Positions 43,525-51,896 of a stretch of DNA of 64,000 bases are shown here, piece by piece. Under the pieces are notes generated by a model, which did no database searches, was not told where the DNA came from, and worked only from the letters and a program-made list of their open reading frames with translations. Each line of letters begins with the position of its first letter. The stretch's first letter is position 1. Origin of the DNA: Oligoflexia bacterium (GTDB lineage Bacteria > Bdellovibrionota > UBA1018 > CAIPTA01). Where the stretch lies: positions 35,778-99,777 of the forward strand of contig JAMLID010000010.1 in assembly GCA_023954355.1 (NCBI GenBank). The letters are read 5' to 3'. Position numbers and translations under genes: made by a program.

Positions 43525-44199
43525 ATGCAACATTTACTAATTCTATTTTCTATTATTTTAATTTCTAGCTGTGCAGCTAAGAGCTATGACCAAAAATATG
43601 TCGATCAATACAAGTCGCGCGATACATTAGAAAATTCACTTTTAGATAAAGACGGAAACTTAAATGAAAGTGATATTGAAAAAATATTAACTAAAAAAAT
43701 AAAATTTCCTGACTCTATATCTTTAGCGATTGTAAGAATTCCAGAAAACTCATACGACTCTATGCAGATCATTACGCGTTCTGATGAAATGATTCTTTTA
43801 AATCGAGAAAAATGGGGCGATCGAGTGCGTACGATTATACCTATGCCTCAAATGTTATTAACAAAAACACCAAATTTAAAAAATTTGCGCCAAGCGGCTG
43901 CATTATTACAAGCTGATGCTTTAATTGTGATACGTCCCGTATCAATGGTTGATTGGAAATTTAATGTCTTTACAAGCGATGAAGCTAAAGCCACTTCTTC
44001 TATAGAGGTTATGTTAGTAGATATTCGTACATCTGCGATTCCTTTTACGGCTTTAATCACTGAGCAAGTAAAGATAGAAGAGCAATCGGATGATTTTTCT
44101 AAAATCGAGCTTTTATTGAGAGCCAAAAAGCAAAGTGAACTCAAAGCATCTTTGCAAGTGCCGCAAGCGGTGAAAAATTATTTAGAGTCTGCCTTGTGA
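43525..44199 (+). CDS. Lipoprotein with CsgG-like domain features
   Basis: A 224-residue lipoprotein: the lipobox LISSC places the acylated Cys at 16. The mature part has strands and a helix (AAALLQADALIVIRPVSM... with ATSSIEVMLVDIRTSAI) that resemble the CsgG/PEGA-type lipoprotein fold, in which a small-molecule-binding-like alpha/beta core helps envelope transport. The match is weak. Its end overlaps the convergent small membrane gene by 22 nt. Confidence 0.6.
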   Translation: MQHLLILFSIILISSCAAKSYDQKYVDQYKSRDTLENSLLDKDGNLNESDIEKILTKKIKFPDSISLAIVRIPENSYDSMQIITRSDEMILLNREKWGDRVRTIIPMPQMLLTKTPNLKNLRQAAALLQADALIVIRPVSMVDWKFNVFTSDEAKATSSIEVMLVDIRTSAIPFTALITEQVKIEEQSDDFSKIELLLRAKKQSELKASLQVPQAVKNYLESAL

Positions 44200-44405
44200 T
44201 GAGAAAAATTCCAAGAAAGTACGAAGAAATAAATACCAAGCATTAAAAAGAGAATCCCTATAAAAATTATAAAATTATGATGAAGCCAAGAAAATTTAAA
44301 ATCTATTGGTGGCAGAAAAAAGGGAGCAATTACCGTACAAAGACCAACGAAAGAAAAAAGTGCCCCCAAAATAAACGTGCTGATAATTTTCAAATTTTGA
44401 CTCAT
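44178..44405 (-). CDS. Small two-helix membrane protein
   Basis: A 75-residue protein with two hydrophobic segments (about 7-31 and 45-67) joined by a short loop, thus a small inner-membrane protein. No family is recognised. It overlaps the end of the convergent lipoprotein gene by 22 nt. Confidence 0.55.
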   Translation of the reverse strand: MSQNLKIISTFILGALFSFVGLCTVIAPFFLPPIDFKFSWLHHNFIIFIGILFLMLGIYFFVLSWNFSHHKADSK

Positions 44406-44451
44406 GAGAGGTAATTTATAGCTTGTTATATTGTGCGGTCAATAGGTCTTC

Positions 44452-45234
44452 TTATTCGGAAGGTTGACTAGCTAGTGCGCGATTTTTTTCATTTAAATTA
44501 TTCCACTGGGCAGAGAGAATCTGTTGCTCATTATAATTTAGTGGCTGCCATTTAACTGTACCTACCACTTGATATTCATTTTGGTCTAAAGAGTAAGCAA
44601 AAATTCTACCATGGGTTGCGCTGGGATTACTTAGCGGAAATTCTAATCTAAAGCCTGAGTAGGCATTTGTATCGGTTCTAAGAATGTCCAGAAAGTTGAT
44701 CATTATAGAATTTAGAGCAAGTTTGTAATTCTCTTCAGTATTTAAAAATATATGGTCTTTATACGTAAAGCTCTGGCTTTTAGACTTATGGTTCAAGTAA
44801 TAATGTGATGTAGATAAAAGAGTAGCACTATTAATTATATCATTGCTCTCTTTATTGAAGAAAAGTACTAGGTCTACATAAGCCTTATCAATATTTACTT
44901 GAGCTCTATAGGCATAGGTTTTTTTATGTTGAAAAAAATGGTCGAAATTTCTTTTTTTATGAAGTTCATACTGACTTTCATCGTCTATAAATTTAGGAGA
45001 ACTTCCAAATTTGCTGAAGTCATTATATTGATCAAAAGGGGCATCATCCATTTCAGCTCTATCACCATGAAGTAGAATTAAATATGGCCTAGTTTTGGCG
45101 ATGTCTTTTTTTGAAGGGTAGGCGCGGAAAAATTTACCATCAATATAGGGGTAAAATTCTTTAGTGCTTGGACCAATTATCCATCCTACAGATAAGGCTA
45201 AAAAAAATACGAAAGCTAGAGAGAAGTATTTCAT
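44452..45234 (-). CDS. Exported protein of unknown function (paired with 45231)
   Basis: A 260-residue protein with an N-terminal hydrophobic segment (3-20) and a mainly polar extracytoplasmic chain. Its C-terminal part (GRIFAYSLDQNEYQVVGTVKWQP) resembles that of the upstream gene product (GLYGFNPENDKWELMGQISWH), so the two look like diverged duplicates. They overlap by 4 nt and should be translated together. No family is recognised. Confidence 0.6.
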   Translation of the reverse strand: MKYFSLAFVFFLALSVGWIIGPSTKEFYPYIDGKFFRAYPSKKDIAKTRPYLILLHGDRAEMDDAPFDQYNDFSKFGSSPKFIDDESQYELHKKRNFDHFFQHKKTYAYRAQVNIDKAYVDLVLFFNKESNDIINSATLLSTSHYYLNHKSKSQSFTYKDHIFLNTEENYKLALNSIMINFLDILRTDTNAYSGFRLEFPLSNPSATHGRIFAYSLDQNEYQVVGTVKWQPLNYNEQQILSAQWNNLNEKNRALASQPSE

Positions 45235-45917
45235 AAATCACAGCTCCCATTACTTTGAACCTTATGCCAACTTATTTGTCCCATGAGCTCCCACTTGTCA
45301 TTTTCTGGGTTAAATCCATATAGTCCAGTTCGACTTTGTGTCTCGGTGGGTAATTCAATGAAAGGGTATGCTAAGGCTAATCCTAATCTATAGGAATTCA
45401 GACTTAGGTTATAGGCCAAATACCTATTTTTCTCTAATTCAATGGTTTCTCTTGCTGTGAACTTTCTAGAATAATCGAGCTCCCACTGTGGTTTTGGTTC
45501 ATTAGAATCAAAGAGATTGTCGTTTCTTTTATAAATACTTTTAAAACAGCAGTGGTCGCTATTTTGTGTGCATTGAATTTCTATAGCAAGCTCAGCATCA
45601 AAGAAATTTTTTTTCTGTGCACTTGATTCAATTATTCCCATATAGGAGGTTGCGCCTTCAGAAGCCAAGTCTCTAGTAGCTATTTTAAATTGCTCATTTG
45701 AAATAGGGTTTATTATGGCTTTGACGAGATAGTTATTGGTTTTATTAGGATCTCTTGCGCTACTGTAGATTCGATTTTTTTGATTATCAAATTCTCTAAG
45801 TAGAGATGATTTTTGCCAATACCAAATAGGCAGCGCTGCTCGATCAGCTTTGTAATAACTTGAAAGTATAAGTCCAGTTGTTAACCCAAAAAAGACTACA
45901 ACGCCCCATTTTAACAT
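45231..45917 (-). CDS. Exported protein of unknown function (paired with 44452)
   Basis: A 228-residue protein with a single hydrophobic N-terminal segment (4-20) and a polar remainder containing a CC pair. Upstream partner of the 44452 gene (4-nt overlap) and distantly similar to it at the C terminus. Probably a membrane-anchored periplasmic protein; function unknown. Confidence 0.6.
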   Translation of the reverse strand: MLKWGVVVFFGLTTGLILSSYYKADRAALPIWYWQKSSLLREFDNQKNRIYSSARDPNKTNNYLVKAIINPISNEQFKIATRDLASEGATSYMGIIESSAQKKNFFDAELAIEIQCTQNSDHCCFKSIYKRNDNLFDSNEPKPQWELDYSRKFTARETIELEKNRYLAYNLSLNSYRLGLALAYPFIELPTETQSRTGLYGFNPENDKWELMGQISWHKVQSNGSCDL

Positions 45918-45961
45918 ATAATACTAATCGGCTTTAAATGGTCAGTACTTGATCTGTAGTT

Positions 45962-46345
45962 TTAGAGAAAGTTCTCTATTAATAAATAGATAGAAGAGCC
46001 TAGGATAGAGGTAAATGTTAATATCATACCTGTAACACGGAAGAGAAAGTTTTCTTTACTTTGGCTTACTCCGTAAGCATGAGAAAATCTTCCAAGAAGT
46101 AAGCAAATGCATAGAGCGTGTACGACTAGCATTTCGGCTTCTTTTTGTTCGACAAAGAATAGTAAGAGTAATGCAAGTGGAGTGTATTCAGCAAAGTTTG
46201 CATGAACTCCAATAGCTCGAATGAGCTCGGGGTTTCCTCTATCTCCTAAGCTAACTTTGTGTTTTCTTCTTGCGAAAATAGTACGAAAACTTAAGTAAAC
46301 ATAAAGAATCGCTAAAACAGAAGCATAAAGAATGACAATATTCAT
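45962..46345 (-). CDS. MAPEG-family membrane protein
   Basis: A 127-residue protein with four helices in the MAPEG pattern: the first-helix Arg region (SFRTIFARRKHKVSLGDRGNPEL), then IRAIGVHANFAEYTPLALLLL, and HALCICLLLGRFSHAYG. MAPEG enzymes are membrane glutathione transferases or eicosanoid synthases in eukaryotes; bacterial roles are mostly unknown. Monocistronic. Confidence 0.85.
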   Translation of the reverse strand: MNIVILYASVLAILYVYLSFRTIFARRKHKVSLGDRGNPELIRAIGVHANFAEYTPLALLLLFFVEQKEAEMLVVHALCICLLLGRFSHAYGVSQSKENFLFRVTGMILTFTSILGSSIYLLIENFL

Positions 46346-46389
46346 AGGCCTAATTTAGCCTGAGAAGCTCTACTTGTGAAGAGTTTGAA

Positions 46390-47052
46390 TTAAATTAATG
46401 AACAGGGGTCAGTCGTTGATTGGTTGTTAAAAAAACTACTATTTGTTAGTTCTGTTTCGTCATTAAATTTTACGATTCCTTCGTCGACAACCGTTTTTAG
46501 GCGCGCATCGTTTGCTGAACATGTGCTTCTGCCTACCCAAGAGTAGTAATGCAGATCTTCTGATGCATAACTTAATTCTATCGCTCTTGTTTCTGGAAAC
46601 TGAGCCTTTCTTTTAGCTAAAAAATCTTCTAGTTCGCGCTCAGAGCGGTATTCGATTAAGTCACGATTCGTTAGCTTCCAGTAACCATCATTTGGTTCAG
46701 TATAACAGGGATCAGAGTTAAGTTTATTTGCTCCAGCATACATGCTGGCGCTAATAGAGCCATCAGCATTTTGAGACTCAGTTTCTACGATTTCTGACTT
46801 ATACGTCAGGCGAGGATCGTTAGCTTCACATGTACTAGCGCCTTGCCATTTATAGTGGGTGGCCTGATATGTTAATTGAGTTATCTTTTCTTTTGAGTGC
46901 AATTCAAGTTCATATTTTTTAATAATATTTTGAATCTCTAAATTATTATTTGAAGTTACTTTAACTCGATCATACTCAACCCAGTCTGCGTGTACCGTTT
47001 GATGTATTAATACAGAAGTTGTTACTATAAGAGAAATTAGAAATTTTTTCAT
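46390..47052 (-). CDS. Exported protein with duplicated domain
   Basis: A 220-residue protein with a signal peptide (1-22). The mature chain consists of two similar halves, each with a charged helix, an I/L-L-SY strand, a Y-W-G-STC-ANDRL motif (YKWQGASTCEANDPRL and YYSWVGRSTCSANDARL) and a closing DPC. One cysteine pair per half suggests one disulfide each. An internal tandem duplication is clear; the function is unknown. Confidence 0.65.
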   Translation of the reverse strand: MKKFLISLIVTTSVLIHQTVHADWVEYDRVKVTSNNNLEIQNIIKKYELELHSKEKITQLTYQATHYKWQGASTCEANDPRLTYKSEIVETESQNADGSISASMYAGANKLNSDPCYTEPNDGYWKLTNRDLIEYRSERELEDFLAKRKAQFPETRAIELSYASEDLHYYSWVGRSTCSANDARLKTVVDEGIVKFNDETELTNSSFFNNQSTTDPCSLI

Positions 47053-47169
47053 TTATGCCCACCTTAAAGCTTCATCGTCCAAAAGCGATTTTTGCTTATA
47101 TTATTGGTGTTAGTCTCAGATGAGAACTTTAAGTTTTATGGTGTTATGTAATTGAATTTATTTATGATT

Positions 47170-47539
47170 TTATTCTCGGGCTATATTGATAGGTTGGTAG
47201 ATTTCTAAGAGCCTATAAAGCTCAGGAATAGACTCAGCCATAGAAGTAGAACGAAATTCATCAATACTATAAGTAAATTTTTTTTGTTTATTTAATAGTG
47301 AAGAATCTTGAATGTTACTGGCTCGTAAGGCATTAAGTACAGAGTCTATATTTGTTTTTGATAAGAAGTCATCTTTATAAGGCTGATTTACTAATGATAT
47401 TAACGTTTACAGAGATTCTATAGTTTTCTTGCAATAGTTTAATTACAACTAAGTGCCTTTGATTTCTTTCATTGTTATTCTCTGTCTCTAAATTTTCATT
47501 GCTATTTTTTGGGTAAGATTTGAAGTAAATTCTATTGAT
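47170..47539 (-). pseudogene. frameshifted gene remnant of unknown family
   Basis: Two minus-strand frames join into one coding-like sequence. The first (from 47539) reads ...RHLVVIKLLQENYRISVNVN and stops at TAA; near 47395-47405 a one-base shift enters a second frame with an uninterrupted run ...SVLNALRASNIQDSSL... to TAA at 47170. Composition and helix patterning are those of a real protein of at least 120 residues, but no start codon is present. I do not recognise the family. It lies between the duplicated-domain gene and the desaturase operon. Confidence 0.55.
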
Positions 47540-47583
47540 TTATTCTATCTAATACGGTGATTTTCTTAGAGTAGACGGTATTT

Positions 47584-47600
47584 CTATACATATAGTATAG
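47584..47600. promoter_or_regulatory. palindrome upstream of the desaturase operon
   Basis: CTATAC and GTATAG pair perfectly around ATATA, 50 nt before the first desaturase ATG. A candidate operator or promoter element. Confidence 0.45.
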
Positions 47601-47650
47601 CGTTAAAACTAAGTTCTTTCTTAAACGGTTTTATGTTATCTTGAGGTTCG

Positions 47651-48781
47651 ATGTTACATAAGAATTCAACATCTCAAGAGCACTCTTCTGACACTTTTCA
47701 TCGATTGAAATTTCAAAGTCCCGACTCTTTTCATAGAGAGCTTCAGTCATGGTGGCATACTCAGCGATCTGAGGGATTAAGCCCCTACGCAGACTGGAAA
47801 GATGCTTTGAAAGGAATTTTTTTTCTTTTGATTATAGGGTTTGGCTATTTTCAGTTTCTTCAGGCTACAGATAGCTTTTTTCGAGCACTACTATGGAGTT
47901 CATGTACTTCTCTAGCAGCGCTTTTATTGGTTTTTAATTTTGGTCACGATGCTTCTCATGGCGCTGTTTTTAAGTCACAAAAAAAGAATTATATTTTAAA
48001 TAGAATTTTATTTTTCTTTTTGGGCATAGATGGCTTTTTGTGGACGATACGCCACCTTAGAGCGCATCACCCCTATACTAATGTTATCGGCGCTGACCCT
48101 GATGTTAGTGTTGGAAAAATTCTTCGCGTTAGTCCGAATCAAAAACATTTATTTTTTCATAATTGGCAGCCTTATTATGCGCCAATACTTTATCTTCTAG
48201 CGCTACCCGCAGGTGCATGGATGAAAGATTTTCGACTCATGCGAAATAATAATACAGAAAAGCTTTTTGGTTATCGTATGACGAAAGCTGATAAGTTTTG
48301 GGCTATTTTCTTTAAAATTTTGCATCTTGGTTTCTGGATTCTAGTACCATACATTTCAACCAATATTTCATTAGGGAAAATATTTGTTATTTATTTTATT
48401 TCTATGGCACTGAGTTCGGCGACATTTATTGTTTTAGCAGCACTAAATCATTTTTCAGAATATGCAGAGTTTCCTGAGCATGTGGGTACAAATTTAATGC
48501 CAACGACTTGGTCTGAACATCAACTACGAACGAATACTGATTGGTGTGCAAACTCTCACTTCATTTCTTATTGGGTTGGTGGTGCGAATGCTCATGTAGC
48601 TCATCATTTGTTTCCAAATCTAGCCAGTAGGCATTTGGTGAACTGTACAAAAGAAATTAGTAAGTTAGCTGAAAAGAGGGGATTGCCGTACACAAACTTA
48701 AGTTTCATTGATGGGTTGCGATCTCATATCCGTTTTTTAGTAAAGCTAAGTAGCGCTAGTTATGTGAAAGAGATTAAGTGA
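47651..48781 (+). CDS. Fatty-acid-desaturase family enzyme 1
   Basis: A 376-residue di-iron membrane desaturase. The three histidine boxes are H99-DAS-H103, H135-LRA-H139-H140 and H315-VA-H318-H319, with four hydrophobic segments between them. This is the acyl-lipid/linoleoyl-CoA desaturase class. GAGG precedes the ATG. It is the first gene of an operon with a second desaturase (the stop and start share TGATG) and a formyltransferase-like gene. Substrate and regiochemistry are unknown. Confidence 0.9.
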   Translation: MLHKNSTSQEHSSDTFHRLKFQSPDSFHRELQSWWHTQRSEGLSPYADWKDALKGIFFLLIIGFGYFQFLQATDSFFRALLWSSCTSLAALLLVFNFGHDASHGAVFKSQKKNYILNRILFFFLGIDGFLWTIRHLRAHHPYTNVIGADPDVSVGKILRVSPNQKHLFFHNWQPYYAPILYLLALPAGAWMKDFRLMRNNNTEKLFGYRMTKADKFWAIFFKILHLGFWILVPYISTNISLGKIFVIYFISMALSSATFIVLAALNHFSEYAEFPEHVGTNLMPTTWSEHQLRTNTDWCANSHFISYWVGGANAHVAHHLFPNLASRHLVNCTKEISKLAEKRGLPYTNLSFIDGLRSHIRFLVKLSSASYVKEIK

Positions 48782-49890
48782 TGAGTGGCTCTAAGACCAA
48801 AATTTCTTTTGCCTTAAAACAAGATAAATTTTCTTCTAGAATTAGAAATCGTGTTTTTTCAGAATTCACTCAGGCCGAGCATAGATATGCAGACGCGTTT
48901 GTTTTTTCAAAAGCGGCATTTTGGCTTTTATCTACTTTGTTATTTTATTTCTTATGTCTTACAACAGAACTTGGTTTTTTGGGCCACATTCTTTATGCAG
49001 TAGCTTCGGCTTATAGTTTATTTTTCTTAGTAATAAACACCTGCCACGATGCTGTTCATGGTTGTTTATGGGTTTCAAAAAGAGCAAATAGAATCACTCA
49101 TGCTCTTTTATTTAATTTGCTTGGGGTAGATTCTCGTCTTTGGGGCCTTCGTCATTTACGTTCTCATCATTTGTTTCCCAATATTCCAGGTTGTGATTCA
49201 GATATAGACGAAACGGCAATTATTCGTTTGTCTCCACACAATCGATGGCGACCAATTTATAGAATACAGCATTTCTATCTTCTATTAATCTATGCGATTT
49301 TGCCTCTTCATTCTGTTTTTTATCAAGACATTGCGTATCTTTTTAGAAAAGACATAGCGAATGTGCATAATATTCAGCATAGTAAAATAGAAGTTTTACA
49401 GTTTATTTTTTTAAAAATAGTATATTTCTTTTTTTGGATTGTTCTGCCTTGGGTGATAATTGGCTCAAGTTTTTTATCTGTTTTTTTAGGGTATTTATTG
49501 GTCAATTTTTTACTTGGGCCTGCGTTTATTCCAATCGCTGCTACGCATTTAAATGACAAGGCAGCACATCCTAAGTTAGACGATTCGAAGATTATCCAAA
49601 CTTCATATACAAGATTTCAACTTGCATCTTCCTTAGATTGGGCGCCTTTGTCAGAAGTGGCGACATTTTTTTATGGAGGATTAAACTCTCACGCTGCACA
49701 TCATCTGTTTCCACGCATTTCACATCGTCACTACCATTGGATCACAAAAATTATCCGTGAAGAGTGTAAAGAATTTAATATTCCTTATCACTCAACAAGC
49801 TTTATAGGATCTTTTGTTTCACATTTTAAATACATTAAGCATCTTGGCATTTCGAAAATAGTTCGCTTAGATTTGAAAGAAGAGCTTTGA
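48781..49890 (+). CDS. Fatty-acid-desaturase family enzyme 2
   Basis: A second di-iron desaturase, about 369 residues, related to the upstream one. Histidine boxes: H89-DAV-H93, H125-LRS-H129-H130 (HLFP follows) and an HAAHHLFP third box. Start taken at ATG 48781 within TGATG rather than the GTG at 48778. The tandem arrangement suggests successive oxidations of one lipid or sequential steps on an acyl chain. Confidence 0.9.
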   Translation: MSGSKTKISFALKQDKFSSRIRNRVFSEFTQAEHRYADAFVFSKAAFWLLSTLLFYFLCLTTELGFLGHILYAVASAYSLFFLVINTCHDAVHGCLWVSKRANRITHALLFNLLGVDSRLWGLRHLRSHHLFPNIPGCDSDIDETAIIRLSPHNRWRPIYRIQHFYLLLIYAILPLHSVFYQDIAYLFRKDIANVHNIQHSKIEVLQFIFLKIVYFFFWIVLPWVIIGSSFLSVFLGYLLVNFLLGPAFIPIAATHLNDKAAHPKLDDSKIIQTSYTRFQLASSLDWAPLSEVATFFYGGLNSHAAHHLFPRISHRHYHWITKIIREECKEFNIPYHSTSFIGSFVSHFKYIKHLGISKIVRLDLKEEL

Positions 49891-50621
49891 AGTATTTTTT
49901 ATTAATCAACGAAGATCAATATTTTGGTCCTTCAATGTTAGAAAAATTTTTAGAGAACGCAGAAAAGCCTCCTCTATATGTCGCTATACTGAGTAGATTT
50001 TCGCCAAATACTTCAGTGCTATCTAGGTTAGAATATTTATTGATTATGTTATCAACTTTACCGTTGGGTTTTTTGCTAAAGTATAGTCTTTGTCCATTAC
50101 GACCAAGTTGGAAAAAACTAGAAGATGTATTGAATCAATACTCTATTCCCTTTGACTCGTTTGATTCTGCAAATGATGCTCAATTGGTAGAAAAAATTTC
50201 ATATTTAGAGGCAAGTTTTGGGTTCTCCATTGCTTCACAAATATATACAAAAGAAACTCTAAAAAAAATGAATTGTTCTCTCTATAATTTTCATGGAGGA
50301 GGTTTACCTGAAAATAGAGGTAAGTATCCATTTTTTTGGACTGCAGCTCTTTCGTTACAGCCCGAAATTTGTGTTCATCAAATTGGAGAGCAAATTGATA
50401 GAGGAAAAATACTTTTGCGAAAAGAATTGTCAAAATCAGCCAACCAATCTGCGGCTAAAGTTACCATAGCCTATGCAGAAGCATTACCTGGACTTATGTT
50501 AGATTGCTTAAAAACCTTAAAAAATGAAAATCGTGATGAGTGTGTAGAATCTGGATTTGCCCCTTATCGCGCTACTCCTCGATGGAAAGATATTTTTGCT
50601 TATTGGTTTCGCAAAAAATGA
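49887..50621 (+). CDS. Formyltransferase-family protein
   Basis: A 244-residue protein of the formyl_trans_N fold (methionyl-tRNA/sugar formyltransferases). NFHGGGLPENRGKYPFFW carries the catalytic His and the LP-x-x-RG motif, and IGEQIDRGKIL the conserved Asp region. The N-terminal folate strand is divergent (MKYFLLINEDQYFGPSML) and a hydrophobic stretch (LEYLLIMLSTLPLGFLLKY) suggests membrane association. Start is TTG in TTGA, overlapping desaturase 2 by 4 nt. It should formylate an amino group on a product made with the desaturases. Confidence 0.8.
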   Translation: MKYFLLINEDQYFGPSMLEKFLENAEKPPLYVAILSRFSPNTSVLSRLEYLLIMLSTLPLGFLLKYSLCPLRPSWKKLEDVLNQYSIPFDSFDSANDAQLVEKISYLEASFGFSIASQIYTKETLKKMNCSLYNFHGGGLPENRGKYPFFWTAALSLQPEICVHQIGEQIDRGKILLRKELSKSANQSAAKVTIAYAEALPGLMLDCLKTLKNENRDECVESGFAPYRATPRWKDIFAYWFRKK

Positions 50622-50855
50622 TTTTAGCTAATCTAACTCAGGCATCATAATACAGTGTAATGCAAATAAAGAAAGTCTCTGAAAACATTTGATTTTATGT
50701 TAATTTTACGTCAATGCTGGATATGGCCGCTGAGCGGAGGGGCGAATCAATGAATTGCGAATCCGTGTAAAAGATTTTTAAGTTTGTGAGGTAGGTGGGG
50801 GCTCTTCTATTCGCATTTCCATAGAGCCGTTGTATCCTATATTAGGGGGCGGCTT

Positions 50856-51896
50856 ATGCGTTATCTACTGCTTTTATTGGTCATTTTTCCTGTGCATGGA
50901 TTTTCTTATACCACTGGATCTAATCAAGAAACTCAAGAAGACTGGTTAGTTCATACAAAAAAATGGAACGACTATGTTGAGGGATTAAAAGTAAATATTC
51001 CAGGCAATATTGTGAAAGAGTTTGAGGCAACGGTTAAGGACAAGCCTTTTCCACTGGCGAGAAAACTTCGCTTTGGTATTTTTATCGAAACAACAAACGG
51101 TAGACGAGTAAAAGTAGCTCTCAAAAAAAATGGCGAAATTACATTCAATGGAAAATCTTGGCGCTTTAAGCCTCTGGCAACAATCGATAGTGAGGTGAAA
51201 CGATTAGCAGCGCATATTACAGGCGCTGATAAACAAGCTGCCTTTGATTGGATTATTCCCTCTGCTGTAGCCTCTAAAGATTTTTCTAATGATGAGGTAG
51301 GGCTAGCTGCAGCTGCATTTGCATTTGGCTATAGCTGGAGAGCACACGCCTGCATGGCCGAAGAACTTGGGGATGAGCTGTTAGAAGATTGTATTATGAT
51401 GGGAGCCCCTATTCGTACAGTAACAGATTTTTCTAAATTCGCTTGGAATAGTGTTTATGGAAATATCATTCACGCAAGCTTGAGCACGAGTGATTGGGAT
51501 GATGGCAGTGCTTTTGTAGCTACAAGTTTGAAGTGTCCGGGGAAGTTGCCGGGAGCAGTGGAGTTTGTGATTACTAATAAGTTTGGAGACTCTGAAAAGC
51601 TTTCTGGTCAATATGCTTCGATAGAAAAAGCAAATGAGGTATCGGTAAAAATTTCGAAGAGATCCGGCTCTTATAAAGAGATAGCAAAGTTTCCACCCTC
51701 AACGACTGATGAGGTGAGAAGATCAAATAGAAGAATGGCCACTATACTAAAAAATATTTGTTTAGTAAGTGATGAAGAAAGAAATAAATATATAACAATA
51801 GCGAATGAGAATAAAAAGAAATTGAAGAATAATTCATTGCCCAACCAAGATGAGTTTATCAGTCCAGTCATAGAAGGAAGTAGAGATGCGACTTAG
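50856..51896 (+). CDS. Exported protein of unknown function
   Basis: A 346-residue protein with a signal peptide (1-17, ending GFS). The middle contains an Ala-rich hydrophobic stretch (VGLAAAAFAFGYSWRAHACMAEELGDELLEDC) with two cysteines; the C-terminal third is lysine-rich. No family is recognised. AGGGGGCGG is the likely ribosome site. It overlaps the next gene by 11 nt, so the two are an operon. Confidence 0.62.
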   Translation: MRYLLLLLVIFPVHGFSYTTGSNQETQEDWLVHTKKWNDYVEGLKVNIPGNIVKEFEATVKDKPFPLARKLRFGIFIETTNGRRVKVALKKNGEITFNGKSWRFKPLATIDSEVKRLAAHITGADKQAAFDWIIPSAVASKDFSNDEVGLAAAAFAFGYSWRAHACMAEELGDELLEDCIMMGAPIRTVTDFSKFAWNSVYGNIIHASLSTSDWDDGSAFVATSLKCPGKLPGAVEFVITNKFGDSEKLSGQYASIEKANEVSVKISKRSGSYKEIAKFPPSTTDEVRRSNRRMATILKNICLVSDEERNKYITIANENKKKLKNNSLPNQDEFISPVIEGSRDAT

